From NCBI GenBank assembly GCA_017555825.1, contig JAFZFQ010000032.1, positions 1 to 41,219 of the forward strand: a DNA stretch of 41,219 nucleotides, written 5' to 3'. Source of the stretch: Bacteroidaceae bacterium (GTDB taxonomy: Bacteria > Bacteroidota > Bacteroidia > Bacteroidales > Barnesiellaceae_A). Shown here in pieces: positions 7,101 to 17,111 of the stretch. Every line of letters begins with the position of its first letter. Within the stretch, counting starts at the first letter, position 1. The notes below the pieces were generated by a model that made no database searches, was not told the origin of the DNA, and saw only the letters and a program-made list of their open reading frames with translations. The translations under genes were made by a program, and so were the position numbers.

Positions 7101-10100
7101 AGACACCGTAGTTGCTGTTGGTTACGGGATAGGCCGATGACGATACCAAGGGGGTATTGACTTGATAGTCGTAGTAGAGACCCAACGTGATGCGCTTGCT
7201 CAATATATAGTTGGCAGTAGCCTTCAACGAGAGGGTGCGTGTACCGGTAGTGGCTTGTGTATAGTTCTCATCAATACGACGTATGAGCGATATGGTGTGA
7301 CGCCAAGAGAAGTCGCCATTGAGAGTGAGGTCGTTATTTACACCGGTCTGTGTACTACCTATCTTTATTATCTTGTTGAAGTTGGCAATCTTATAGCTTA
7401 CACCCACGGTAATATCGGATGTATTGGCCTCAACCAACTGACCGGCCGACGAGTTGAGTGTGAGCACACGACTATCGTTATACTCGGCACGGATTGTGAT
7501 ATTGTTTTTCATCGTAGCATTGACACCTATAAAGGGTGCAAAACGCTCGGTGAGTGTAACCGACTGTATGTCATAGGGCGAAGAGGGAACGGGATTGCCC
7601 GTGAGCTCGTCGAGTGTAAAGCCCATATCGGTACCACCGGTATTTATCCAATTCATAAACGACGAGTATGAGCCCACGGCATAGGTACACTGATAGGCAT
7701 GATTGACCGTAAAGTTCTTGAAGTGGTCTTTTATAGCAGGTATCTGCATGAGGCCGTCGTATGTAATGCGCCAGTTGGGCAATATGGCCGACATGTCGGG
7801 GAACGCCGTGAGGGCTATGTTACCGGCATTGCTACCGGTGTAGGCAGCCAGGAAGGCGGGTATCATTACATCGGGCGATGACTTGTTGATAGAACCATTG
7901 TTGCCGTCGTAGGGTCGACCTGCCAAGGGGTGTCCCGACATAAAGCCTGTAGCCGGATAGGTCGTGCCGGCATACTTCTGCTCATAGCGCGCTGCTATGA
8001 TATCGCGGTTTTTCAAGAATTGGTCGAATGCGGCCGATTGATAGCCATTGTCGACCGACGAGGCACGCAACGAAGTGAGAATGGCAATATGTGTCTTGGT
8101 GTAGTTACCACCATAAATGGTAGGAGCACCCTCAAACATAAATTGCACTTGCGACGAGTTGGTCTTATTCCAGTTTCCGGTGAGCTTTATCTTCAAGCCT
8201 GCAATAGGCTCAATATCAACATCCACATTGAGTTCTTTGGTCTTGCCCGTAACGGCGGGGTTGATTTGCAACTCGTTGCGTATGAGCCAATTGTTGTCGA
8301 TAGCACGTTGCACAAAACTCTCGTCGGTAAATCCGAATGCAAAGTCGAGACCCGGCGCCATGGGGCCATAGGCCATGGTCTGACCAAATCCGTCGCCTAC
8401 AATGGGACGGAAAAGAGGCAGATTCATAGTACTTACCTCGCGGTAGCGAGCACTGATACTGCGGAACATCATTAAGAAACGTGCCGAATACTGCGCAGCC
8501 TCGCTCCAGAAGGTCTTTTCCTCCTCGGGTATGGTAACACGCTCCTTGATTTGTCGCTTGCCACGTGTCAAGATTTCAACATTGTTGTCGTCGACAATGC
8601 TACTCTCTATCGTGAACGACTCGCCTTTGAGGTTGGTAGCTGTTACGTTCACCTTCTTGTTGCGGAGGTTGTGACGTACTACCACGCTTGTATCTTCCTT
8701 GAGCGTAATGGTGCGCTCAAACTTGTTCTTTTGCTTGTTATCGCGACCCTTGCCACGGCTACCACCCTTGCCCGACGATGCAAAACGCTTGTTGACCTTT
8801 TCGAGATAGGGTATTTTGTTGTAGAATTGCTCAAGATTGATGCGACCATCAAAGTTCCACTGACCTTGATTGCTTATCACATTACCCATGTCTACGTCCT
8901 CGATTTGAGTACCTTTCTGCCAATTGTAGGTAGCATTGTACTTAGCCGAGAAGGTAAGGAAGTCGAGCGCGGGTATCTTATTGAAGGGTGCAGTCCACGA
9001 GGCATTGAATGTCTGGTTATAATCCCAAGGCGAGCCCAATCCCTTCACACTGCTCCACACAGAGTCTTGCCATTGTGCATATTCGTTGGGGAACAAATCG
9101 CGATTGACTGCACCTGCGGGCTCATCAATACGGGCATTGGTCATGGTCTGGAACGAGATATTGAGCGACTTGGTAAGGTTCCATTGCAATGAGAATTGGC
9201 GATCCCACAAGAAGTTTTTGCTCACTGCTACGGGCAGATCTATACCCTTCACACCCGATACGATAGAGTTGAGGTCGCGTGTTTGTTGCTCATAGTAATA
9301 ACGCGATATATTGGTGCTGAGAGTGATATTGGTAGGCACATAGTTAAACTCCCACTCCTGCAGGAACTTGAGATTTTTCGATTCACCCTTGAGGCTGGCA
9401 AATGGCTTGAAGGGCTTCACATAGGGTGTGTAGGAGTATGTGATATTACCACGGTGATCGTAGGTATTCTCATAAGTAGTTGTAGGCTCCTCGTTGCTTT
9501 GTCGGTTGTATGAGTATCCCAACGAGAAGTTGGCCGGGTCGTAGGGCATGGGGTTTTCGCTCTTGATATCGACCTTCACACCGGTGATACTGAGGCTCTC
9601 GACAGTGCGACGCTCAAGTGCAAGGCTCGATATAGAGTCGCGCTCGTGCTTGGTCTCGGTAGCATCGAGGGCATCTTGCAGGCGCACATCCTCGTCTACA
9701 GGATTGTATTGAGGGGTAGTAACCTGCTCGGAGTATGAATAATAGAGAGGAGCCGACACTTGAGCCTTCTCGGGAAGGAAGCGACCCAAATCTACTTGTG
9801 TAGCGACATTGTACTGATAGTAGTCGTCCATGCGACGTTGGGTAAGGCTCTGATCTATCGATCCAAAGCCCGAGGTCTCGATGTGACCGCCTACATTGAC
9901 TGTGGCAATATCCGAGATACCAAGGTTCATATTACCCTTGGCCGCCCAACCACCACTTTGGTCGAAGTCGGTGAGGCGCAACTCGTTGACCCATACTGTA
10001 CCATTCTTGACGTTACCCGAATTGTTGCGTATACCTATGAGGATAGTGCGCACATTGGACAACGAAGGATTACCAACCACTGTCATGCGGTTGCGCACAT

Positions 10101-13100
10101 TATCGGGGTCGTATATTGAGTATGGCTCGGCAAACGACACATTGGTATTGTCGGTTTTCTTGCTACGATTGCGCTGAGTCTTGAGCTCGGGCAGACGCTC
10201 CAAAGCAAAGTCAAACATATTCTCTACCGGCCACACAGCATATTGGTCGCTGGCATTATATGTGCTATAGTAGCCCTCGGGGGTGAGAGTTAGCGGTATT
10301 TCATACTCATAGTAGTTCGAACGGCTATCGCTACCAAGACGCATAAATACGGTCAAGTCGCCATCTTTCAGGTTGGTATAGTCGTCGATCAATTTCTCGG
10401 CGTGTACAAACATCTGTATGCGCTTGTAGTGGCGCAAGTCCATGCTGATGTTTTTGTATACAGCCAATGCCTCACCCGACTGCAAGTCGTTAACCTTCAA
10501 CGCCAAAGCCTGCTCGTTGAGTTGAGTAGCTTGCGACTGGCTGGGGTCGACAATACGAGTGACACCGGGAGGCAACACATAGTTGACAGGGCGTTGTCCG
10601 GCATTCTCCTCAATATTGACCACACTCATATCCAAGCGACCTTGTGTGGGGGCATTGCTACGATTGTTGAGCGAATATTGGTAGGTGCGCCACTCGCCAC
10701 GCACCAACTCGAAGGTGGCAAAGCGCAAGTGGGTGGTTTTCTTAAATCCGGTCATAAACATACGTATGAAACGTATAGTCTTGAAGTCGTTGATAGAACC
10801 CACTTTGTTTTCAAACTCACTCACAGGTACTTTGAATTGATACCACACGGCACGACCTTTCTGTCCGTTGCGCAATGTTACTTCGGTAGAGGTCGAGTCG
10901 GTAATAAAGTTGCGACCCACCACCAAGTCTTCGGGACGGATAGAGATGCGGTATTGGAAGTAGCGCTCATACTCGTTGAGAGTATTATCTTGGTTTATAT
11001 CCTCGACATCGGGCACACTGCGCGATGATTGATAGTAGGGGTCGTCTACATCTTCGTTCGACGCCGAGTTGCCATCGACACCGTTGTAGTGCTTGTAACG
11101 CTCCAACACCGAGCGTTGCTCGTTGTCATAGTCGACACCACGATAGAAGTGATAGTTGTCGCCCGCAGGGTCATTATAGGGCGAGAATTGGTCTTGACGC
11201 AAGCGCGACTTGGCCTCGGCCGAGAGGCGATTGTCGAGATTTTGCAAGAACTTCTGATAGGTAGGGAACGAAAACTCCTCATCGTTGCTAAGGCCATCGA
11301 GACCCACATCTTGTTTCATGCGAGCACCGGCAGTATTGTCAAAGGCGTAGGTAAGCGATTGGTTGCGCGACACCTTACCCCAATTGGTCGACACTATGTG
11401 TGTAGAGTCGCTATCGATGGGCAAGCCATTCTCAAACGACTTCATACCATCTTTGAGAATATCTTCCGATATTTCACCCAAGTTGATATAGAGGTCACCA
11501 CCCTCATAGTTGGGATTTTCGGGATCGAGGAAGGGATCCATCATCCAGAAACGAATGGTCTCTATATTGCCGGTCTCAAAGTCGGTATTATCCATCTTGC
11601 GCATGATACCACCCCAGCGACTCTCGGGGTTGAGCAACTTGCCATCGCTATCTATACGCTCGGCATCGAGGTTATAGGGGCCACGCTCATCGGGATAGAA
11701 TGAGAGGTTGAGTGTCTGAATGGTTGTACTCTCGCCATAGCTCAACTCCTTGTTGGGGAACATCTCATGCACACTCACCTCGCGCACATAGGGATTGGAT
11801 AGCTGGTCGTAGTCGTTCTTGATGTGTGAGGGTGCAAGCGACGTGTTCTTGTCGGTAAACATGCGGTCGATATAGTACCACGACATGAGCGCACGATTCT
11901 TGCCATACTCTATATCGTTGTTGAGCATCGCCTCGGGGAACATGGCAGGTGTAGAAGCTATGTTCCATGCGTAGGGCGAACGCAAGTCGATACCGGTTTG
12001 CGTCGACTCGAAATCGTCGAGATAAGACATACCCTTCTGGCTACCTTGCGGAGCTTGATGGGTAACAAGTTGTGCAAACTCGCCGGTGATAGAGAGGGTC
12101 GACGGCGCTGTAGCATTGACAGTGGGTATGAGATTGAGCCAATTGGTGAGCCAATTGAACTTGGTATTGTACGAGAGATTCAATCCCCACAGCGTGTTGT
12201 TGAGCAACTCACTACCGGTATTCACCTTGTTGGTAATAGGCATCTCGGAGAGGTGCAAGATTGTACCACCCACCTTGAAGTCCTTGCTGAAGGCATAGGT
12301 AAGGTCGAGGCCCAACATGGTCTTGCGTTGCATGTTGAACATCGATTGGTTTTCGAGCGACACATTGATAGGAGTACCGGCATCGATAATACTTTGATTG
12401 AGAATGCGCACCGTACCCATTGTGTAGTCTACGGTATAGTCGCTATTCTCTACAAGAGTCACACCACCGGCAGTAACTACTACCGAGCCTCGCGGCACAT
12501 TCATCGCACCCAGGCTTATCTCCGAGCCCGACGAAGCCATATACTCACCCATGATGACAAACTTGTTGCGATCGGATACTTGTTGTGCCACGGTGAGTGT
12601 CGAGTCATACAACTCTTGGAACACATAGTGCTTGGCTATCTCCTCATTGCCTATGGCTTTTACCAAGTGGCTACCAAAGGGCTCGACAACGGGGAATATG
12701 ATGCGACCATTGCTCGATTGCACAGTGTAGCCCTCTATATAATCATAGAAACCATCGGGATGGCTCTCTTGGTTGGCATCGAGACGGTCGAGGTTCATAG
12801 CTTGCAACAGGGTCTTTTCGGCAATATTACCGGCGGGAATGTAGTTGAGGAGTACGCCTGTTGTATCGCTCAAATACTTAATATCGAGTCGGAAGTGATC
12901 TTTCTTCAACTGATAGGCATTGAGCGAATATACGTTTTTCATCATCAAGTCCCAGATAGGTAAATGAGGAGAAACGGTTACACCTTTGAGCAGTTTCAGA
13001 TACAAGCATTGGTCGGTAGCAGTAATGTCCGACGAGAACTCACCTACTTGATATACCTGTCCACCGTAGGTGTATTCAAAGGCTACTGCCACCATTTCGT

Positions 13101-14469
13101 CGGAGTTGAGCGCGACCTTGAGCGAGATATAACCCAACGAACTATTGAGGGTATACTCGTTACTACTGAGCTTGCGAGCGCTCTCGATTTTTACATAGTC
13201 TTGTCCACCCTCAAAACCATATACCGCCAACCCCTCAAGGGCCTGCGACACATTGTTTATATTACGTGTATTGGGGTATTGCGACTTGATTTCGCTGAGT
13301 AGCGTATTGGCACTGTTCGAGGGGAGCGGACTACCCGACCCTATCCAGTGGCTGTTGTATATGTGCTCGCTCTCGGCCAAGTCCATGAAACCCACAATGT
13401 TGCGAGCTTGGTCATATTTTCCTTGCTTATTGGTCACCCACACCTCTATGCGGTTGATGGTGATACCCGACTGCACATAGGGTAGTTTTGAGGCAAATTG
13501 GTCGTAATTGTCGCGGAAATAGTGAGCCAAGAAGAAGTGACGGTTTTCGTCATATTGGTCGGCATTGAACTCAAACGGTGTAGTCTGCACACCACCGCTG
13601 GTGCTCACTGTCTTGGTCTCAGATTGTTGTTGAGAGACGAGCGCCGTTGCCGTGAGCTTGCCAAACTGCATAGTAGTCTTGAAACCAAAGAGCGACGTAC
13701 TACCACGTATGAGCGACGAACCGGTCGTCATCGACACGTTACCTGCCTCGATATTCTTGATAATATCGTCTTCCTCACCTTGGAATTGCAATTTGAGATT
13801 TTGCGAGTCGAAAGCAAAGGTTGCATCGGTATTGTAGTTGAGGTTGAAAGCCAATTTATTACCCACCTTGGCATTGACCGAGGCTTGTATCTTGGTATCG
13901 AAGTCAAAATAGGTTTTTGAGCGAGCTTCGAGCGAGAGTGCCGGGTTGTCTATCTTGTTGTATTTCACACCCATGTTCACATCTACACTACCTTGTGTTT
14001 TGAGTTGTACGCCACCGGGTCCAAATACTTTTTCGAGAGGTCCCAAGCTGAAGTTCATATTGAAGAAGTCGAACTTATCTTTCTCGGCAGACTCGGGATC
14101 AAAGGCATTTTTCTCACGATAATAGGCCTCCATCGACTTGCGGAAACTATAGTTGCCATACTCCTCGGCCGTGAGAGAAAAAGGTGTGGCTATCTCGGTC
14201 TCACCCACGCGCGTACGAAGAATGTAGCGATTGGTCGTTGGGTCATACTCTATTTCGGTCTTGATATTTGAGGGAGTGCGCAGGTCTACAGCACCTTCCG
14301 AGCCTATATCCTCATAGTTTTCGGGGATGGTCTTGCTCACAGGATAACGCACAGTTGTATCGGCAGCCGCCTTTGTGGTGGTTGCCTGTTGGGCATTGAC
14401 AGGGAGCGACAACGTCACTATGCCAAGAAAAAGTAGAAAAAAGATATGAAATCTCTCTATTATTTTCAT
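7075..14469 (-). CDS. sprA: SprA/Sov, outer-membrane translocon of the type IX secretion system
   Basis: A 2464-residue protein, the size typical of SprA, the giant beta-barrel pore through which T9SS cargo leaves the cell. It starts with a signal peptide (MKIIERFHIFFLLFLG, cleavage near VNAQ). Early on it has NFSLGPLEKVFGPGGVQLKTQGSVDV and then GNKLAFNLNYNT, which match the SprA N-terminal domain; FSKDFKVGGTILHLSEMP and SYLDDFESTQTGIDLRSP, both strongly conserved in SprA, follow in the first half. The rest is dominated by alternating beta-strand patterns and ends with a terminal strand (YGVSIQLSLVK). The next gene upstream on the strand is ruvA, 38 nt away; the ruvA-sprA order is common in Bacteroidota. 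Its presence implies T9SS cargo with C-terminal sorting domains elsewhere, but none of the exported proteins in this window clearly carries one. Confidence 0.95.
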   Translation of the reverse strand: MKIIERFHIFFLLFLGIVTLSLPVNAQQATTTKAAADTTVRYPVSKTIPENYEDIGSEGAVDLRTPSNIKTEIEYDPTTNRYILRTRVGETEIATPFSLTAEEYGNYSFRKSMEAYYREKNAFDPESAEKDKFDFFNMNFSLGPLEKVFGPGGVQLKTQGSVDVNMGVKYNKIDNPALSLEARSKTYFDFDTKIQASVNAKVGNKLAFNLNYNTDATFAFDSQNLKLQFQGEEDDIIKNIEAGNVSMTTGSSLIRGSTSLFGFKTTMQFGKLTATALVSQQQSETKTVSTSGGVQTTPFEFNADQYDENRHFFLAHYFRDNYDQFASKLPYVQSGITINRIEVWVTNKQGKYDQARNIVGFMDLAESEHIYNSHWIGSGSPLPSNSANTLLSEIKSQYPNTRNINNVSQALEGLAVYGFEGGQDYVKIESARKLSSNEYTLNSSLGYISLKVALNSDEMVAVAFEYTYGGQVYQVGEFSSDITATDQCLYLKLLKGVTVSPHLPIWDLMMKNVYSLNAYQLKKDHFRLDIKYLSDTTGVLLNYIPAGNIAEKTLLQAMNLDRLDANQESHPDGFYDYIEGYTVQSSNGRIIFPVVEPFGSHLVKAIGNEEIAKHYVFQELYDSTLTVAQQVSDRNKFVIMGEYMASSGSEISLGAMNVPRGSVVVTAGGVTLVENSDYTVDYTMGTVRILNQSIIDAGTPINVSLENQSMFNMQRKTMLGLDLTYAFSKDFKVGGTILHLSEMPITNKVNTGSELLNNTLWGLNLSYNTKFNWLTNWLNLIPTVNATAPSTLSITGEFAQLVTHQAPQGSQKGMSYLDDFESTQTGIDLRSPYAWNIASTPAMFPEAMLNNDIEYGKNRALMSWYYIDRMFTDKNTSLAPSHIKNDYDQLSNPYVREVSVHEMFPNKELSYGESTTIQTLNLSFYPDERGPYNLDAERIDSDGKLLNPESRWGGIMRKMDNTDFETGNIETIRFWMMDPFLDPENPNYEGGDLYINLGEISEDILKDGMKSFENGLPIDSDSTHIVSTNWGKVSRNQSLTYAFDNTAGARMKQDVGLDGLSNDEEFSFPTYQKFLQNLDNRLSAEAKSRLRQDQFSPYNDPAGDNYHFYRGVDYDNEQRSVLERYKHYNGVDGNSASNEDVDDPYYQSSRSVPDVEDINQDNTLNEYERYFQYRISIRPEDLVVGRNFITDSTSTEVTLRNGQKGRAVWYQFKVPVSEFENKVGSINDFKTIRFIRMFMTGFKKTTHLRFATFELVRGEWRTYQYSLNNRSNAPTQGRLDMSVVNIEENAGQRPVNYVLPPGVTRIVDPSQSQATQLNEQALALKVNDLQSGEALAVYKNISMDLRHYKRIQMFVHAEKLIDDYTNLKDGDLTVFMRLGSDSRSNYYEYEIPLTLTPEGYYSTYNASDQYAVWPVENMFDFALERLPELKTQRNRSKKTDNTNVSFAEPYSIYDPDNVRNRMTVVGNPSLSNVRTILIGIRNNSGNVKNGTVWVNELRLTDFDQSGGWAAKGNMNLGISDIATVNVGGHIETSGFGSIDQSLTQRRMDDYYQYNVATQVDLGRFLPEKAQVSAPLYYSYSEQVTTPQYNPVDEDVRLQDALDATETKHERDSISSLALERRTVESLSITGVKVDIKSENPMPYDPANFSLGYSYNRQSNEEPTTTYENTYDHRGNITYSYTPYVKPFKPFASLKGESKNLKFLQEWEFNYVPTNITLSTNISRYYYEQQTRDLNSIVSGVKGIDLPVAVSKNFLWDRQFSLQWNLTKSLNISFQTMTNARIDEPAGAVNRDLFPNEYAQWQDSVWSSVKGLGSPWDYNQTFNASWTAPFNKIPALDFLTFSAKYNATYNWQKGTQIEDVDMGNVISNQGQWNFDGRINLEQFYNKIPYLEKVNKRFASSGKGGSRGKGRDNKQKNKFERTITLKEDTSVVVRHNLRNKKVNVTATNLKGESFTIESSIVDDNNVEILTRGKRQIKERVTIPEEEKTFWSEAAQYSARFLMMFRSISARYREVSTMNLPLFRPIVGDGFGQTMAYGPMAPGLDFAFGFTDESFVQRAIDNNWLIRNELQINPAVTGKTKELNVDVDIEPIAGLKIKLTGNWNKTNSSQVQFMFEGAPTIYGGNYTKTHIAILTSLRASSVDNGYQSAAFDQFLKNRDIIAARYEQKYAGTTYPATGFMSGHPLAGRPYDGNNGSINKSSPDVMIPAFLAAYTGSNAGNIALTAFPDMSAILPNWRITYDGLMQIPAIKDHFKNFTVNHAYQCTYAVGSYSSFMNWINTGGTDMGFTLDELTGNPVPSSPYDIQSVTLTERFAPFIGVNATMKNNITIRAEYNDSRVLTLNSSAGQLVEANTSDITVGVSYKIANFNKIIKIGSTQTGVNNDLTLNGDFSWRHTISLIRRIDENYTQATTGTRTLSLKATANYILSKRITLGLYYDYQVNTPLVSSSAYPVTNSNYGVSIQLSLVK

Positions 14470-14507
14470 CTATGCGTTTGCCATGTTCAACATACGGCCT
14501 ACGAGCA

Positions 14508-15092
14508 TCAGAGCATTTTCAATGCTTGTTTTATGACCTCTTCGACCCGTATGCCGGGTGTCTCTTGAAGTAGTTTTTGCACTACTTTTTGCGAGGCTTG
14601 TGGGGCAAAACCCAACATCGAGAGAGCTGCAACAGCCTCTTCGTAAGTCTCCGATACGCGCGGCATACTACTTACTAACGGAGAACCTACCGATTTTATT
14701 TTATCTTTGAGGTCAACAATTATTCTTTGTGCAGTTTTGGCACCTATTCCTTTGACCGACTTGAGCAGCCCAACATTCTCTGTTGCAACAACTTGCTCAA
14801 GCTCCTCGGGCGACAATCCCGAGAGTATCATTCTTGCAGTATTGGGGCCTACACCCGATACTGAAATAAGCAATTGAAACAATTCGCGCTCTTTGCGACT
14901 CTTAAATCCATACAGCAGATAGGCATCCTCTCGGATGGCTTCGTGAACAAGCAGGCGCGCACGTTCACCTTGTTTCAAGCTCGAAAAGGTATTGAGCGAA
15001 ATGTGAAGAAAATAGCCCACTCCTCCCGATGTCTCAATCACTGCCGATGTAGGGGTGAGCTCGACCACTTCACCACATATATATTCTATCAT
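14508..15092 (-). CDS. ruvA: Holliday junction branch migration protein RuvA
   Basis: A 194-residue protein, close to the usual RuvA length. It binds four-way DNA junctions as a tetramer and loads the RuvB motor. Domain I is an OB fold at about 1-62 (MIEYICGEV to [15 protein letters not shown], the hallmark of RuvA). Domain II holds two helix-hairpin-helix motifs, [14 protein letters not shown] at about 78-91 and [14 protein letters not shown] at about 113-126. Domain III is the short three-helix RuvB-binding end, with [20 protein letters not shown]. The linker between domains II and III is short. The gene precedes sprA with a 38-nt gap and probably shares its transcript. It starts at an ATG with an AT-rich leader. 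Confidence 0.97.
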   Translation of the reverse strand: MIEYICGEVVELTPTSAVIETSGGVGYFLHISLNTFSSLKQGERARLLVHEAIREDAYLLYGFKSRKERELFQLLISVSGVGPNTARMILSGLSPEELEQVVATENVGLLKSVKGIGAKTAQRIIVDLKDKIKSVGSPLVSSMPRVSETYEEAVAALSMLGFAPQASQKVVQKLLQETPGIRVEEVIKQALKML

Positions 15093-15119
15093 AATATTCT
15101 TGTTTTACATTTGGTAGAA

Positions 15120-15127
15120 CAAAAATA
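15120..15127 (-). promoter_or_regulatory. Candidate -7 box for ruvA-sprA
   Basis: TATTTTTG on the minus strand fits TAnnTTTG and lies 28 nt before the ruvA ATG. A clear -33 box at the standard distance is not seen. Confidence 0.35.
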
Positions 15128-15210
15128 ATACAAAGATTTGGTAATAGCAAAGCAGCGCCAATGGAGAGCGAATAAATTAACAAATAAATTGGATGTTTCT
15201 TGCCCTTTGC

Positions 15211-15624
15211 TTATTTTTGTAGGCAGCAAGAGGTAAACAGCCGTGCAAAGATTTTATGACCCGCCAAGATACCTACCAACGCTCCCAATGAGTTGGCTAC
15301 AAGGTCTATAACATCGCCTGTGCGTCCTACACCCATGTACGACTGCAACAGTTCCATCATAGCACCCAGGGCTATGGCTGCGACAAGCGCAACAACAAGC
15401 AACCTTGGCTTGAGCAAGTCGGCACAACGACGATAGTAGTCGAAACAGAATGTTGCTGTGAGACCGCCATACATTATAAAATGTACCACCTTGTCCGAGC
15501 CGGGAAAATCGAACAAGCGCTCTTTGTCGGGAAATGGGTCGCTTGCCAACGACAAGTAGCAAATGGCTGCCACGACCAAGAGTGTGGGCAGATAGGGAGG
15601 AATATGGCGTATGAATCGTAACAT
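15211..15624 (-). CDS. VanZ-like family membrane protein
   Basis: A 137-residue protein with four predicted membrane helices. It has the VanZ-like pattern: a first helix, then a loop with FPGSDKVVHFIMYGGLT (the conserved D-K-x-x-H-F/x-x-Y), later MELLQSYMGVGRTGDVIDLVANSLGALVG (the conserved E-x-x-Q, R-x-x-D-x-x-D-x-x-x-N-x-x-G). VanZ proteins confer low-level teicoplanin resistance in enterococci, but most homologues in Bacteroidota have no known role. It is separated from ruvA by about 118 nt and has its own candidate promoter, so it need not be in the same operon. Confidence 0.88.
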   Translation of the reverse strand: MLRFIRHIPPYLPTLLVVAAICYLSLASDPFPDKERLFDFPGSDKVVHFIMYGGLTATFCFDYYRRCADLLKPRLLVVALVAAIALGAMMELLQSYMGVGRTGDVIDLVANSLGALVGILAGHKIFARLFTSCCLQK

Positions 15625-15684
15625 TGTGCAGGTTTTATTCTACTATCAACACCCACGGGCACGTGTTTATTGACTTTTCTTCCA

Positions 15685-15715
15685 CAAAGGTAGAGGTTTG
15701 CCCCTTACAATACAA
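15685..15715 (-). promoter_or_regulatory. Candidate promoter for the VanZ-like gene
   Basis: On the minus strand TACCTTTG (15692 to 15685) fits the Bacteroides -7 consensus. TTGT lies 19 nt upstream (15715 to 15712), close to the TTTG -33 box. The leader would be about 55 nt. Confidence 0.5.
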
Positions 15716-15731
15716 GATAATACAAAAAATA

Positions 15732-16106
15732 ATGGCTATGAAATGGAACAAATGGCTGGATAAATGGACTGCCCTACCCCGCGGACAACGCAGGGCTACC
15801 ATCGTACTACTCGTGGTGGCATGCATGCTGTGTATAGCGCAACTCATAGCATCGCACTACAGCCACTCAAGACCCACACCCGACGGCAACTACACATTGC
15901 TCGAAGAGGAAATCGCACTCTTCCGCTCACAACTCGACACCATTCCCGAGGAGGAACGCCGTCCGGTATACATCCGCCGCACTCATGCTCACAAAGACTC
16001 CACCTACCCCATTTTCAAGCCCAAGCAAAAGAAACGCAAGCCCCAAGTAGAAGTACAACCGACCAAGATAGAACCCGTGCCACGCATCGACGAGGAGACC
16101 AAGTGA
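15732..16106 (+). CDS. Small single-pass membrane protein of unknown function
   Basis: The ATG at 15732 is preferred; a longer frame back to 15624 would overlap the divergent VanZ promoter and adds an unconvincing N-terminus. From 15732 the product has 124 residues: an amphipathic basic start (MKWNKWLDKWTALPRGQRR), one hydrophobic segment (ATIVLLVVACMLCIAQLIA), then a polar periplasmic tail. The tail has acidic, basic and proline-rich parts and ends PRIDEETK. The start resembles that of Bacteroidota helix-hairpin-helix proteins that open with M-K-W-x-x-W plus R-x-x-R-x and a membrane helix, but the helix-hairpin-helix repeats are absent. It lies 119 nt upstream of folP. Function unknown. Confidence 0.65.
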   Translation: MAMKWNKWLDKWTALPRGQRRATIVLLVVACMLCIAQLIASHYSHSRPTPDGNYTLLEEEIALFRSQLDTIPEEERRPVYIRRTHAHKDSTYPIFKPKQKKRKPQVEVQPTKIEPVPRIDEETK

Positions 16107-16225
16107 CCTATACCACATCACCCCAAAAATCGAAAAAATAGAGACCTCGGCTTTTTTATACCATTTTATCACACCTATATTCGCAGAAAAGTTGTAATTT
16201 CGCTTGTCGTAATGATATAATCAGT

Positions 16226-17086
16226 ATGCTCACAGACAATCGCAACAGAAAACTCACCATAAATGCCGGTGGCAAGCTCATAGACTTGTCGCGCCCTCAA
16301 GTAATGGGCATTCTCAACGTTACCCCCGACTCGTTCTACGACAACAGCCGTTGCCCCGACGCATCGACTGTGGCTCAGCGTGTAGAACAACTCGTGACAG
16401 AAGGCGCCGATATGATAGATATAGGTGGCTACTCATCGCGCCCCGGATGTGACGATGTGAGCCCCGACGAGGAGAAGCGTCGACTTGCCATTGGATTTGA
16501 AGCCATACATCGCATCTGCCCCGATATGATTGTATCGGTAGACACATTCCGTGCCGAGGTGGCTCGATGGAGTGTAGAAGAGTGTGGCGCACACATTATC
16601 AACGACATATCGGGCGGCGAAATGGACGACAACATGTATGACACAGTAGCGCGCCTACAAGTGCCATACGTAATGATGCACATGCGAGGCACACCCAACA
16701 CCATGATGCAGGAGCAATACTTGCAATATGAAGACGTTACTGCCGACGTACTGCAATACTTTGCCGCCAAAATCGACCGCCTCACACTCATGGGCATCAA
16801 CGACATCATCTTAGACCCCGGATTTGGATTTAGCAAGACTATAGACGACAACTATCGCCTCATGCGACACGTCGACGAGTTTACCCGCCTCGGCCTCCCG
16901 CTACTCGTGGGCATATCGCGCAAGTCTATGATATACAAGCTACTCGGCACCACACCCACCGAAAGCCTCAACGGCACTACAGCCCTCAACGTATTGGCAC
17001 TGATGGGAGGAGCCAACATCTTGCGCGTACACGATGTGCGACAAGCCGTAGAAGCCGTGAAGATAGTAACCGCAACCATACCTTGA
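16226..17086 (+). CDS. folP: Dihydropteroate synthase
   Basis: A 286-residue TIM-barrel enzyme that joins p-aminobenzoate to dihydropterin pyrophosphate in folate synthesis, and is the target of sulfonamides. Key motifs in order: VMGILNVTPDSFYD at 27-40 (pterin/phosphate loop), DIGGYSSRPG (usually D-I-G-G-E-S-T-R-P-G; here Tyr and Ser replace Glu and Thr), VSVDTFRAEVA, IINDISGG, HMRGTP, ILDPGFGFSKT, LVGISRKSM and a final ILRVHDV. All catalytic Asp, Asn, Lys, Arg and His positions that I can identify are present. The next gene, cdaA, begins 25 nt later; the folP-cdaA order is common in Bacteroidota and suggests one transcript. Confidence 0.96.
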   Translation: MLTDNRNRKLTINAGGKLIDLSRPQVMGILNVTPDSFYDNSRCPDASTVAQRVEQLVTEGADMIDIGGYSSRPGCDDVSPDEEKRRLAIGFEAIHRICPDMIVSVDTFRAEVARWSVEECGAHIINDISGGEMDDNMYDTVARLQVPYVMMHMRGTPNTMMQEQYLQYEDVTADVLQYFAAKIDRLTLMGINDIILDPGFGFSKTIDDNYRLMRHVDEFTRLGLPLLVGISRKSMIYKLLGTTPTESLNGTTALNVLALMGGANILRVHDVRQAVEAVKIVTATIP

Positions 17087-17111
17087 CACTCGATAAAGAA
17101 AACATACGACA

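Noticed and set aside
11998-12963. A 321-residue plus-strand ORF inside sprA
   Set aside because: It is antisense to the strong sprA coding frame, as are several other long plus-strand frames between 7162 and 14271. They are shadows of codon bias and show no family motifs.
15624-15731. An N-terminal extension of the small membrane protein before folP
   Set aside because: It would read through the candidate VanZ promoter and adds a segment unlike the start of membrane proteins; the ATG at 15732 is followed by a typical amphipathic start.
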